Of a stretch of 9,979 nt of DNA, positions 1 to 7,050 are shown piece after piece (the stretch's first letter is position 1; every line of letters starts with the position of its first letter). This DNA comes from JAJNPS01 sp031430315. Lineage in GTDB: Bacteria; Pseudomonadota; Alphaproteobacteria; Rhodobacterales; Rhodobacteraceae. The notes below the pieces were generated by a model, which saw only the letters and a list, made by a program, of their open reading frames with translations, was not told where the DNA came from and ran no database searches. Position numbers and translations under genes: made by a program. The DNA lies in assembly GCA_031430315.1 (NCBI GenBank), contig JANPBI010000312.1, positions 1-9,979 of the forward strand. The letters are read 5' to 3'.

Positions 1-6
1 CGGCCA

Positions 7-1311
7 TCAGGTGCCGAAGACCCGCGCAAAGATCGTGTCGACATGCTTGGTGTGATAGCCCAAGTCGAACTTTTCGGCGATCTCGGCAGGTGAAAGCGCG
101 GCCGTAACTTCAGGGTCGGCCAGAAGTTCCGTCTGGAAATCGGCCCCCTTCTCCCAGACCTTCATCGCGTTGCGCTGAACCAGGCGGTAGGCATCCTCGC
201 GCGTGACCCCGGCCTGGGTCAACGCCAGCAAGACGCGCTGGCTCATCACTAGGCCGCGGAACTTGTTCATGTTGGCCAGCATGTTGTCGGGATAGATCAC
301 CAGCTTTTCGATGACCCCGGCCAGCCTGTGCAGCGCGAAATCCAGCGTGATCGTGGTGTCCGGGGCAATCGCCCGCTCGACACTGGAATGACTGATATCG
401 CGTTCATGCCATAGCGCCACATTCTCCAGCGCCGGGACCACCGCCATCCGTACCAGCCGCGCAAGGCCAGTCAGATTTTCGGTCAGCACCGGGTTACGCT
501 TGTGCGGCATGGCAGATGAGCCCTTTTGACCGGGCGAAAAGAATTCTTCGGCCTCCAGCACTTCGGTGCGTTGCATGTGGCGGATCTCGATAGCGATGTT
601 CTCGATGCCGCTGGCAATTACGCCCAGCGTCGCGAAATACATCGCGTGCCGGTCGCGGGGAATGACTTGGGTGCTGATCGGCTCTGGCGTCAGGCCCAGC
701 ATCTTGCAGACATGCGCCTCAACTGCCGGGTCGATATTGGCAAATGTCCCGACGGCACCGGAAATCGCGCCTGTCGCCACCTCGGCCCGTGCCGCTACCA
801 GCCGCGCACGATTGCGCATCATTTCCGCATAAAACCGCGCGAAGGTCAGGCCCATCGTCGTGGGTTCCGCATGGATGCCGTGGCTGCGCCCGATGCGGGG
901 TGTGTCCTTGTACTCCATCGCGCGCACTTTCAGAGCCGCCAGCACACGGTCAAGCGCCACCAGAAGTATATCGGTCGCGCGGACCAATTGAATGTTCAGC
1001 GTCGTGTCCAGCACATCCGAACTGGTCATCCCCTGATGCACGAACCTTGCGGCATCTGCGCCGACAATGTCGGCAAGATGGGTCAGAAACGCGATGACGT
1101 CATGTCTGGTGACCGCCTCGATAGCGTCGATCTTTGCCACGTCAAACGGCGTGTCTTTGGCTTTCCACACGGCCTGCGCGTTTTCTTTCGGGATCACCCC
1201 CAGCGCCGCCATGGCGTCCCCGGCATGGGCCTCGATCTCAAACCAGATGCGGAACTTGGCCTCGGGCGACCAGATGGCAACCATTTCGGGGCGGGAATAA
1301 CGCTCGATCAT
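7..1311 (-). CDS. purB: Adenylosuccinate lyase (PurB)
   Basis: This cytoplasmic enzyme of the fumarase/aspartase superfamily cleaves fumarate from SAICAR in de novo purine synthesis and from adenylosuccinate to give AMP. The protein has 434 residues, the usual length for the short bacterial form. Visible family marks are TRHDV with His70, the TSSDV motif at residues 96-100, GRSHG with the catalytic His at about 144, and the superfamily signature SSAMPHKRNP at 265-274, whose flexible-loop serines supply the catalytic base. The ATG at 1311 is chosen because the product then begins MIERYSRPEM, typical of PurB, and AGAGG lies 7 bases upstream (1319-1323). The frame stays open for 40 more codons to an ATG at 1431, but that extension is Arg- and Cys-rich and unlike PurB. 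The gene is divergent from the DUF805 gene, and its 3' neighbour lies outside the window. All key residues are present. Confidence 0.97.
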   Translation of the reverse strand: MIERYSRPEMVAIWSPEAKFRIWFEIEAHAGDAMAALGVIPKENAQAVWKAKDTPFDVAKIDAIEAVTRHDVIAFLTHLADIVGADAARFVHQGMTSSDVLDTTLNIQLVRATDILLVALDRVLAALKVRAMEYKDTPRIGRSHGIHAEPTTMGLTFARFYAEMMRNRARLVAARAEVATGAISGAVGTFANIDPAVEAHVCKMLGLTPEPISTQVIPRDRHAMYFATLGVIASGIENIAIEIRHMQRTEVLEAEEFFSPGQKGSSAMPHKRNPVLTENLTGLARLVRMAVVPALENVALWHERDISHSSVERAIAPDTTITLDFALHRLAGVIEKLVIYPDNMLANMNKFRGLVMSQRVLLALTQAGVTREDAYRLVQRNAMKVWEKGADFQTELLADPEVTAALSPAEIAEKFDLGYHTKHVDTIFARVFGT

Positions 1312-1345
1312 CGGGGAACCTCTGGCTGGCGGGACAGGCAGCGTT

Positions 1346-1374
1346 CGATTAGACTGGGTTGGTTGGCACTGCAA
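1346..1374 (-). promoter_or_regulatory. Possible purB promoter
   Basis: On the minus strand TTGCAG (1369-1374) is followed by TCTAAT (1348-1353), which matches five of six bases of the sigma-70 -10 consensus. The spacing is 15 bases, or 17 if TAATCG (1346-1351) is taken as the -10. Transcription would begin near 1340, giving a leader of about 30 nt with the AGAGG ribosome binding site. This was found by eye only; the -35 match is weak. Confidence 0.33.
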
Positions 1375-1473
1375 GGCAAAGGGGCAGCGGACGCACAACC
1401 TGGTGCGGATGATGACCGTTTGGCGCGCCATTGTATTGGTCGGTCTTTGGCAGGAACGTGACGCATGAACCCG

Positions 1474-1481
1474 AAAAGGAG
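1474..1481 (+). promoter_or_regulatory. Ribosome binding site choosing the DUF805 start
   Basis: The sequence AAAAGGAG directly abuts an ATG at 1482 and lies 6 bases before a second in-frame ATG at 1488. Normal Shine-Dalgarno spacing therefore favours the start at 1488 over 1482 or the upstream ATG at 1431. Confidence 0.7.
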
Positions 1482-1487
1482 ATGGCG

Positions 1488-1919
1488 ATGAATCTGATGC
1501 AGGCCGTTCAAAACGTCTATCGCAACTATGTCACCTTCAGCGGTCGCGCGGCGCGGTCAGAATATTGGTGGTTCTTTCTTTTTTCGATCATCGCCAGCAT
1601 CTTGATCGGCGTGATCGAAAGCAGCCTCGGACTTGGACAAGGAGAGGTGACCAGAGGCAATGGCGGCTTTTCGGCAGATTACGCGGGCGGGATCCTGTCT
1701 GGCATCTGGGCCTTGGGAAACCTTTTGCCGACACTGGCGGTGGGTGTCCGGCGATTGCATGACACGGACAGGTCCGGTTGGTGGCTGCTCATCGCGATTA
1801 TCCCGCTGATCGGCGCGATTGTCCTGTTGGTGTTCTTTTGCAGTCGGGGGACTTCGGGCCCGAACCGGTTCGGTCGGGATCCTCTGCAGGCCGCTGGTGC
1901 AGTCGACGTATTCTCTTAG
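1488..1919 (+). CDS. DUF805 family inner-membrane protein
   Basis: The 143-residue protein belongs to the DUF805 family of small bacterial membrane proteins (YhaH/YhaI-like), whose biochemical role is not established. Family marks are the N-terminal FSGRAARSEYWWF block (residues 17-29), the RRLHDTDRSGWW block (88-99) and NRFGRDP near the C-terminus (126-132). Hydrophobic segments at about 25-45, 67-86 and 98-117 predict at least three membrane spans; the middle one is the least hydrophobic. The loop at about 47-66 is Gly-rich. The start at 1488 is set by AAAAGGAG 6 bases upstream and gives the usual N-terminus of the family. The gene is divergent from purB and converges on the GlxA-like regulator 82 bp downstream. 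It appears monocistronic, so context gives no hint of function. The family call is firm; the function is unknown. Confidence 0.9.
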   Translation: MNLMQAVQNVYRNYVTFSGRAARSEYWWFFLFSIIASILIGVIESSLGLGQGEVTRGNGGFSADYAGGILSGIWALGNLLPTLAVGVRRLHDTDRSGWWLLIAIIPLIGAIVLLVFFCSRGTSGPNRFGRDPLQAAGAVDVFS

Positions 1920-1942
1920 TCGGCACAGGCGCTAGATTTTCG

Positions 1943-1973
1943 TCGTTGCGGCGCAGGACAGCGCGACCAACGA
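1943..1973. other. Possible stem-loop between convergent genes
   Basis: TCGTTG (1943-1948) pairs with CAACGA (1968-1973), and inside it GCGC (1951-1954) pairs with GCGC (1961-1964) around the 6-base loop AGGACA, with a small asymmetric internal loop (CG against GAC). It lies in the 82-bp gap where the DUF805 and GlxA-like genes converge, a sensible place for a shared terminator. However, no T-run follows it on either strand, so it is not a canonical Rho-independent terminator. Confidence 0.28.
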
Positions 1974-2001
1974 GCACCATGTCGGTCCGGACGAGCGGCG
2001 G

Positions 2002-3021
2002 TCAGATCGAGAGGCGGTTCGTCGGGGTTGCCATGCCTTGCGATCCACGTTCGCGGTAGGGCGTGGTGTTGTAGTGCGAGCGGTAGCATTTCGAAAAATG
2101 CGACGGGCTCGCGAACCCGCAGGCTAGCGCCACGTTAATCACGCTCATATCCGTCTGCATCAAGAGGTTGCGCGCCTTTTGCAGTCGCAGTTCCATGTAG
2201 TACCGCTTGGGGCTGCGGTTGAGGTAGCGGCGGAATAGGCGCTCCAGCTGGCGCGTGCTCATCCCCACATCCTCGGCAAGGTCGGCGGGCGACATCGGGT
2301 CTTCGATCGCGCCTTCCATCATCTGGATGACCTGGGACAGTTTCGGATGGCGCACGCCGATCCGGGTCGGAATCGACAGGCGCTGGGTATCCTGATCGGT
2401 GCGAATGGTGGAATAGATCATCAGGTCAGCGACTGTATTGGCCAGATCCTCGCCGTGGTCGGCGGCGACGATCCGCAGCATCAGGTCGATGGAGCTGATG
2501 CCGCCGGCGGTCGACCAGCGGTTGCCGTCCATCACAAAGACGGATTTCGACAGCTTTACATCCTCGAATTCCTCGAGGAACCCGTCCTGGTTTTCCCAGT
2601 GGATTGTCGCCTTTTTCCCATCCAGCAATCCCGCCTTGGCCAGGGCATAGGATCCGGTGCACAGACCCCCGATGGTGACGCCGCGCCTCGCCTCGCGCCG
2701 TAGCCAGCCGATCACGGCGCGGGTGGTCGTCTTGTGGATCTCGATCCCGCCGCAGACCAGGATGGTGTCGTCGCGCTCCACATCGTCGAGCCCCATATCC
2801 AGCCGAAAGGTTGCCCCGTTGGAGCAGGTCTTTTCCACGCCCCCTTCGCCTGCAAGCGCCCAGGTGTAAACCTCATGCCCCAATGCATGATTGGCCAGGC
2901 GCAACGGCTCAATCGCCCCGGCAAAGTTGATCATGGTGAACCGGTCCAGCAGCAGGAACACGAACCTGCGGGGGGCGACCTCGCGGGGGGTGTTGGCGGC
3001 TCGTGTGGTGGGAATGGACAT
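2002..3021 (-). CDS. GlxA-family transcriptional regulator (DJ-1/PfpI + AraC HTH)
   Basis: This is a 339-residue DNA-binding regulator of the GlxA family. The N-terminal part (about 20-190) is a DJ-1/PfpI, class I glutamine amidotransferase-like fold. It keeps the nucleophile-elbow Cys at 121 in GGLCTGSYALAKAGLLDG and a following His at 141 (TIHWE). In this family the domain usually senses a ligand rather than acting as an enzyme. The C-terminal part (about 225-325) is an AraC/XylS DNA-binding domain with two helix-turn-helix units, near 244-267 and 292-325 (CGFASPSHFSKCYR). The overall pattern recalls the Pseudomonas GbdR/CdhR branch, which controls glycine betaine and carnitine breakdown, but the ligand here cannot be deduced. 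ATG 3021 is preferred, with a weak AGG 7 bases upstream; a TTG one codon earlier (3024) is possible. The gene is divergent from the DAHP synthase. Whether it regulates that gene, itself or a distant operon is unknown. Confidence 0.92.
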   Translation of the reverse strand: MSIPTTRAANTPREVAPRRFVFLLLDRFTMINFAGAIEPLRLANHALGHEVYTWALAGEGGVEKTCSNGATFRLDMGLDDVERDDTILVCGGIEIHKTTTRAVIGWLRREARRGVTIGGLCTGSYALAKAGLLDGKKATIHWENQDGFLEEFEDVKLSKSVFVMDGNRWSTAGGISSIDLMLRIVAADHGEDLANTVADLMIYSTIRTDQDTQRLSIPTRIGVRHPKLSQVIQMMEGAIEDPMSPADLAEDVGMSTRQLERLFRRYLNRSPKRYYMELRLQKARNLLMQTDMSVINVALACGFASPSHFSKCYRSHYNTTPYRERGSQGMATPTNRLSI

Positions 3022-3115
3022 CAAGCGACCTATTCATGTCGGTTACGGGCGACGGAAACAGGTTTTGACGGTAGCTGCAAGCCAAATTCGCCGAAAAACC
3101 CAGGCCTTTCGCCCT

Positions 3116-3143
3116 TTGCATCGGAAGGTTGGGCGCGTATAGC
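3116..3143 (+). promoter_or_regulatory. Possible promoter of the DAHP synthase gene
   Basis: TTGCAT (3116-3121), a 16-base spacer and TATAGC (3138-3143) lie 35 bases before the start codon. The TTG and TATA cores match sigma-70 consensus but the rest does not. This is an eye-level assignment. The 157-bp gap also has to hold the divergent promoter of the GlxA-like gene, which I could not place. Confidence 0.3.
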
Positions 3144-3178
3144 AATGCCCGATATCGCAAAGCGTTCGGAGACGTGCC

Positions 3179-4549
3179 ATGACCAAGGGCTGGATGAAAT
3201 CTGACTGGCGTCAAAAGCCGCGCATGCAGATGCCGGACTATCCCGACCAGACCGCGCTGAAGGCGGTCGAGGCACAACTGGCCAAATATCCCCCGCTGGT
3301 TTTTGCAGGCGAGGCGCGGCGGCTGAAAAAGCAGCTGGCGCTGGCCGGTGAGGGCAAGGCGTTCCTGTTGCAGGGCGGCGATTGCGCAGAGAGCTTTGCG
3401 GAATTCAGTGCCGACAACATCCGCGATACGTTCCGGGTGATGCTGCAGATGGCCGTAGTGCTGACTTATGGGGCCAAGGTGCCGGTGATCAAGGTGGGGC
3501 GCATGGCCGGGCAGTTCGCCAAGCCGCGATCCGCGCCGACCGAAGTGATCGATGGCGTTGAGTTGCCGTCCTATCGCGGCGATATCATCCACAGGTTTGA
3601 AGCCACGCTTGAGGCCCGCAGACCCGATCCCCAGCGGATGCTTCAGGCCTATACCCAGGCAGCGGCGTCACTGAACCTGCTGCGCGCCTTTTCCACCGGC
3701 GGTTTTGCCGACATCCACCGGGTGCATTCGTGGACGCTGGGCTTTGCCGAGCACGACAAGGCCGAACGCTACCGCGAACTGTCCAACCGCATCTCGGACG
3801 CGCTGGATTTCATGAATGCTGCTGGCGTGAACTCTGAAACCTCGCACCACCTGTCGACGGTCGATTTCTACACCAGCCACGAGGCGCTGCTGTTGGAATA
3901 CGAAGAGGCCTTGTGCCGCGTCGACAGCATCACGGGCCAGAACGTTGCAGGCTCGGGTCACATGATCTGGATCGGCGATCGCACCCGTCAGCCTGACGGC
4001 GCGCATGTGGAATTTGCGCGCGGCGTGCTGAACCCGATCGGTTTGAAATGCGGGCCGACCACCACGGCGGATGACCTCAAGGTGCTGATGGCCAAGCTGA
4101 ACCCCGAAAACGAGGCCGGGCGCCTGACCCTGATTGCGCGGTTCGGAGCGGGCAAGGTCGGCGACAACTTGCCCCGCCTGATCAAGGCCGTGCGCGAAGA
4201 GGGTGCGAATGTCGTCTGGTCCTGCGATCCGATGCACGGCAACACGATCAAATCTTCGACCGGGTACAAGACGCGGGCGTTTGATTCCGTCCTGCGCGAG
4301 GTTCGAGAGTTCTTTGGTATCCACAAGGCCGAAGGGACCGTCCCGGGCGGGGTGCATTTCGAGATGACGGGCAAGGATGTCACCGAATGTACCGGCGGTT
4401 TGCGCGCCGTGACGGATGAGGATTTGTCTGACCGATATCACACCGCCTGCGATCCGCGTCTGAATGCCAGCCAGTCGCTGGAACTGGCCTTCCTCGTTGC
4501 CGAGGAACTGTCCTCGCAGCGCGAGGCGGCGCGTCGCGTCGCGTTCTAG
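3179..4549 (+). CDS. aroG: Class II 3-deoxy-7-phosphoheptulonate (DAHP) synthase
   Basis: This cytoplasmic enzyme condenses phosphoenolpyruvate with erythrose 4-phosphate to DAHP, the first step of the shikimate pathway to aromatic amino acids. The 456-residue protein is of the class II (plant/mycobacterial) type, not the E. coli AroFGH type. The four metal ligands are recognisable as Cys69 (GGDCAE), His353 (DPMHGNT), Glu395 (GVHFEMTG) and Asp425 (CDPRLNASQS). Their spacing closely matches that of the M. tuberculosis enzyme. Other conserved blocks are GRMAGQFAKPRS (107-118), TSHEALLLEYE (232-242) and WIGDRTRQ (264-271). The ATG at 3179 follows GGAG (3168-3171) by 7 bases. No extra N-terminal regulatory domain is obvious. 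The gene stands alone: divergent from the GlxA-like gene and convergent with the PAS_5 gene 51 bp downstream, a gap in which I see no clear terminator. The symbol is by convention; some annotations use aroF or aroH. Confidence 0.97.
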   Translation: MTKGWMKSDWRQKPRMQMPDYPDQTALKAVEAQLAKYPPLVFAGEARRLKKQLALAGEGKAFLLQGGDCAESFAEFSADNIRDTFRVMLQMAVVLTYGAKVPVIKVGRMAGQFAKPRSAPTEVIDGVELPSYRGDIIHRFEATLEARRPDPQRMLQAYTQAAASLNLLRAFSTGGFADIHRVHSWTLGFAEHDKAERYRELSNRISDALDFMNAAGVNSETSHHLSTVDFYTSHEALLLEYEEALCRVDSITGQNVAGSGHMIWIGDRTRQPDGAHVEFARGVLNPIGLKCGPTTTADDLKVLMAKLNPENEAGRLTLIARFGAGKVGDNLPRLIKAVREEGANVVWSCDPMHGNTIKSSTGYKTRAFDSVLREVREFFGIHKAEGTVPGGVHFEMTGKDVTECTGGLRAVTDEDLSDRYHTACDPRLNASQSLELAFLVAEELSSQREAARRVAF

Positions 4550-4600
4550 CGCCTGAACCGCCGGGCTTGGATGTGCCTTGGGCCGCGCAAGCGCGACGTG

Positions 4601-5275
4601 TCAGTCGACCGAATGCACCAGGCGCAGATGGCCGCCTGATCGGGGCGGGGTGGGCATTGTGAATTCGGCGGCGGCTTCGGCACATTCCAGCGCTTTTTCG
4701 CGGGCAGAAGGCGCAGGGACGGCAAGCCGCTCCATCGTGGTTTGGGCCAGCGAGAACCTGCGGGGAGCGCGCCCCACGGGCGAATCCGGTACGATGCAGC
4801 CCAAGGCCAGATCCACCCCACCCGCCCGCGACATCAGCGGCAGCATCATCAAGCGTGCCGATAGCGCCGGTCGACCGATGCCGCGTTCGCCCTCCAGGTC
4901 CAGATGCGCAATAGCGGGTCCGGCGAAAACCTGTTCCAGCACCGACGAGAGCGTGTCGCGGGCAACCGGGTCGAACATGGCGCTTATCGGCATGCCGCGA
5001 ACTTCGACCCCCATCAGTTCGGACAGCAGCGATCCGGCCAGCCGGAACCGCGCCAGGCCAGGTGCGATCCGTTCGATCATGAACACGTTCTCCAAGGCCC
5101 CGGCGATCCCCCTTGGGTCCAGCGTTTCGCGCATTGGGAACAGCCCGCCACGGCGTAAGCCTTCCCAGTAGGCGCGGACCTCTTGCAGGTGTCGCGCAGA
5201 GGCCGCGGTTCTGGTTATTTCGCCTGCCATCTGCGACCTAAGATGCTTGCCAAAAGCGATGACCTTGTCTTGCAT
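4601..5275 (-). CDS. PAS_5 (DUF1457-like) single-domain protein
   Basis: The 224-residue protein resembles the alphaproteobacterial PAS_5 family, PAS-like sensor modules whose ligand and partner are mostly unknown. The recognisable pattern is a YWEGLRRGGLFPMRETLDP block (about 36-54), then GALENVFMIER (59-69), RFRLAGSLLSELMGVEVRG (77-94) and a central region ending in LPLMSRAGG. There is no kinase, GGDEF, HTH or membrane segment, so any output must come through a partner. After the PAS region (about 35-165) comes an Ala-rich, Pro-containing tail ending HLRLVHSVD. The ATG at 5275 is chosen for its position; a poor SD-like GGGGG lies 8 bases upstream. A TTG at 5290 would add five residues and cannot be excluded. 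The gene converges on the DAHP synthase and diverges from yicC, 236 bp away. Family call fairly firm; function unknown. Confidence 0.83.
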   Translation of the reverse strand: MQDKVIAFGKHLRSQMAGEITRTAASARHLQEVRAYWEGLRRGGLFPMRETLDPRGIAGALENVFMIERIAPGLARFRLAGSLLSELMGVEVRGMPISAMFDPVARDTLSSVLEQVFAGPAIAHLDLEGERGIGRPALSARLMMLPLMSRAGGVDLALGCIVPDSPVGRAPRRFSLAQTTMERLAVPAPSAREKALECAEAAAEFTMPTPPRSGGHLRLVHSVD

Positions 5276-5511
5276 GTCCTGAACCCCCAACCACTGATAC
5301 GCGATACGATTGTCGCCTATGGCTGGCTCTGCTATGCCCGCGAGGGTTGGTCAAACTGATCAAGCCGTCGGGCAGGGCGGGGCGCATTAACCTTGCGGCG
5401 ACACCTGTTACTGAACCCTTAAGATACACGAGATGCCGTCATTTTGGTCGCAAATCTCGACAAATGGTAAACATCTCCGTCCAGGTTGCGGAGCAGAAAG
5501 ACAGGATCGTC
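5276..5511. other. Divergent intergenic region PAS_5 / yicC
   Basis: This 236-bp region is the largest gap in the window. It must hold the promoters of the PAS_5 gene and of the yicC-gmk-carbonic anhydrase operon, but I could not place either confidently. The only visible structure is a short direct repeat, GATACGCGATACG (5296-5308), and AT-richer stretches around 5386-5390 and 5416-5426. In-frame codons upstream of yicC (from a TTG at 5347) do not resemble any part of the YicC family. Confidence 0.4.
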
Positions 5512-6411
5512 ATGGTTGTCTCTATGACCGGTTTCGCCGCGGGCAAGGGGTCCGGACTGGGCTATGACTGGACGTGGGATCTCCGCTCCGTCAATGGCAA
5601 GGGGCTGGATCTGCGGCTGCGCCTGCCGGACTGGGTAGAGGGGCTGGAGCCGCTGGTCCGGGCGTCCCTGGCATCGGCGGTCACTCGCGGCAATGTCAGC
5701 CTGACGCTGAAACTAAACCGCGACCCGATGGCAGAATCTGCGACAGCGATGCGGCTGAACAGACCCGCCCTGACCGCTGCCCTGCGGGCGCTGGCCGAGG
5801 TGGAGGATTGCGCAATGTCGCAGGGCCTGACGCTGGCACAGCCCAATGCGGCAGTCGTGCTGGCGCTGCGGGGGATCGTCGAGACGGGTGCCACGGACGA
5901 GGACACTGCTCCGCTTCGGGATGCGCTGATGGCCGACATGACTAGACTTTTGGCCGAATTCGCGGCATCGCGCCGATCCGAAGGGGGCGCGTTGAAGGGC
6001 GTCCTTTCCGCGCAGGTTGACCGCATCGTGGACCTGACTGCGGCAGCCAGTGCCGAGATGTCCGCGCATCCTGACCATGCGGCGACCGCGCTGAAACTGG
6101 CGCTTGAGCGTCTTTTGGATGCCGCTGATGGTCTGGACCCGACCCGCCTGGCGCAAGAACTGGCGCTGCTTGCCGTCAAGACGGATGTGCAAGAGGAGCT
6201 GGACCGTCTTGCCGCCCATGCCAAGGCCGGGCGTGACCTTCTGTCCAGCCCCGGCCCAGTCGGGCGCAAGTTCGACTTCCTGACCCAGGAATTCATGCGC
6301 GAGGCGAATACCCTTTGTTCAAAATCGCCGACGCTTGCCGTGACGCGCATCGGGCTTGACCTCAAGACGGTCATCGATCAGATGCGCGAACAGGTTCAGA
6401 ACGTGGAATAG
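5512..6411 (+). CDS. yicC: YicC family protein
   Basis: The 299-residue protein belongs to the YicC/YloC family, widespread in bacteria. E. coli YicC has been reported as an RNA-binding endoribonuclease linked to small-RNA turnover; that role is not demonstrated for this lineage. Family marks are the N-terminal SMTGFA (4-9), RSVNGKGLDLRLRLP (25-39), KTDVQEELDRL (223-233) and the strongly conserved C-terminal DUF1732 block GRKFDFLTQEF followed by MREANTLCSKS (251-272). The ATG at 5512 is preferred because AGGA (5503-5506) lies 5 bases upstream; ATG 5524 would start exactly at MTGFA but with poor spacing. It is the first gene of a tight operon, with gmk starting 3 bases after its stop, a common arrangement in proteobacteria. 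Length is close to the usual 290 or so residues, and nothing is missing. Confidence 0.96.
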   Translation: MVVSMTGFAAGKGSGLGYDWTWDLRSVNGKGLDLRLRLPDWVEGLEPLVRASLASAVTRGNVSLTLKLNRDPMAESATAMRLNRPALTAALRALAEVEDCAMSQGLTLAQPNAAVVLALRGIVETGATDEDTAPLRDALMADMTRLLAEFAASRRSEGGALKGVLSAQVDRIVDLTAAASAEMSAHPDHAATALKLALERLLDAADGLDPTRLAQELALLAVKTDVQEELDRLAAHAKAGRDLLSSPGPVGRKFDFLTQEFMREANTLCSKSPTLAVTRIGLDLKTVIDQMREQVQNVE

Positions 6412-6414
6412 CCC

Positions 6415-7050
6415 ATGACGCGGCGCGGTCTCTTGCTGATCTTGTCCTCGCCGTCCGGCGCGGGGAAATCCACGCTGGCCCGGATGCTGATGGCCTGGGA
6501 CCCAAGCCTGCGGTTTTCCATTTCGGCCACAACCCGCGCCCCGCGCCCGAACGAAGCGGATGGCCGGGAATACTATTTCATTTCCAAAGAGCGGTTCACC
6601 GAGCAGGTTTCAGCCGGGGAAATGCTGGAACATGCAGAGGTTTTCGGCAACCACTATGGATCCCCCGCAGCCCCGGTGAAAGAGGCGCTTGTCGCCGGAC
6701 GGGACATGATTTTCGACATCGACTGGCAAGGCGGCCAGCAGATCAAGAATTCTGCCCTGGGAAGCGATGTCGTGTCGGTGTTCATCCTTCCTCCCTCGAT
6801 CGAGGAACTGGAACGCCGGCTGAAAGGCCGGGCACAGGATAGTGACGACGTGATCGCCGCGCGCATGGCCAAAAGCCGCAACGAGATCAGCCATTGGGCC
6901 GAATATGACTATGTACTGGTAAACAACGAACTGGAACGATGCTTTGACGAGCTGAAGAGCATCCTGCAAGTCGAACGCATGCGCCGGACCCGCCAACCTA
7001 GGCTGGTCGACTTCATCCGGACTCTCAATGCCGAATTTGCTGCACGATGA
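6415..7050 (+). CDS. gmk: Guanylate kinase
   Basis: This 211-residue cytoplasmic enzyme phosphorylates GMP to GDP with ATP and is essential for guanine nucleotide supply. The P-loop is SPSGAGKS (12-19), with Ser replacing the first Gly of the Walker A consensus, a variant I recall as common in alphaproteobacterial Gmk. The GMP-binding region SATTRAPRPNEADGREYYF (37-55) is intact, as are HAEVFGNHYGSP (73-84), DIDWQGGQQIK (101-111) and the lid-region arginines around RLKGRAQDS (135-143). The ATG lies 3 bases after the yicC stop, with no strong ribosome binding site, so translation is probably coupled. Its TGA stop overlaps the ATG of the carbonic anhydrase-like gene. Length is normal for the family. 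Confidence 0.98.
   Translation: MTRRGLLLILSSPSGAGKSTLARMLMAWDPSLRFSISATTRAPRPNEADGREYYFISKERFTEQVSAGEMLEHAEVFGNHYGSPAAPVKEALVAGRDMIFDIDWQGGQQIKNSALGSDVVSVFILPPSIEELERRLKGRAQDSDDVIAARMAKSRNEISHWAEYDYVLVNNELERCFDELKSILQVERMRRTRQPRLVDFIRTLNAEFAAR

Noticed and set aside
1312..1431. A 40-codon N-terminal extension of purB from an ATG at 1431
   Set aside because: The added residues do not look like any PurB N-terminus, and the ATG at 1311 has a good ribosome binding site and the typical MIERYSRPEM start.
526..1461. A 311-codon plus-strand open frame opposite purB
   Set aside because: It lies entirely antisense to a purB with intact catalytic motifs. Its translation is rich in Arg, His, Gly and Asp without domain pattern, as expected from the opposite strand of a GC-rich gene.
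2909..3592. A 227-codon minus-strand open frame spanning the GlxA-like start, the gap and the DAHP synthase 5' end
   Set aside because: It overlaps two confident genes and its translation shows no domain features; it reads through a region that should be regulatory.
3668..4441. A 257-codon minus-strand open frame inside the DAHP synthase gene
   Set aside because: It is antisense to a gene with all four metal ligands and family blocks; the translation shows no recognisable fold.
5347..5511. A 55-codon upstream extension of yicC from a TTG
   Set aside because: YicC proteins start at or just before MTGFA; the ATG at 5512 has AGGA at good spacing, and the extension has no family similarity.
5562..6374. 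A 270-codon minus-strand open frame opposite yicC
   Set aside because: The translation is dominated by Ser, Arg and Ala, the usual antisense product of a GC-rich coding frame, and yicC itself is clear.
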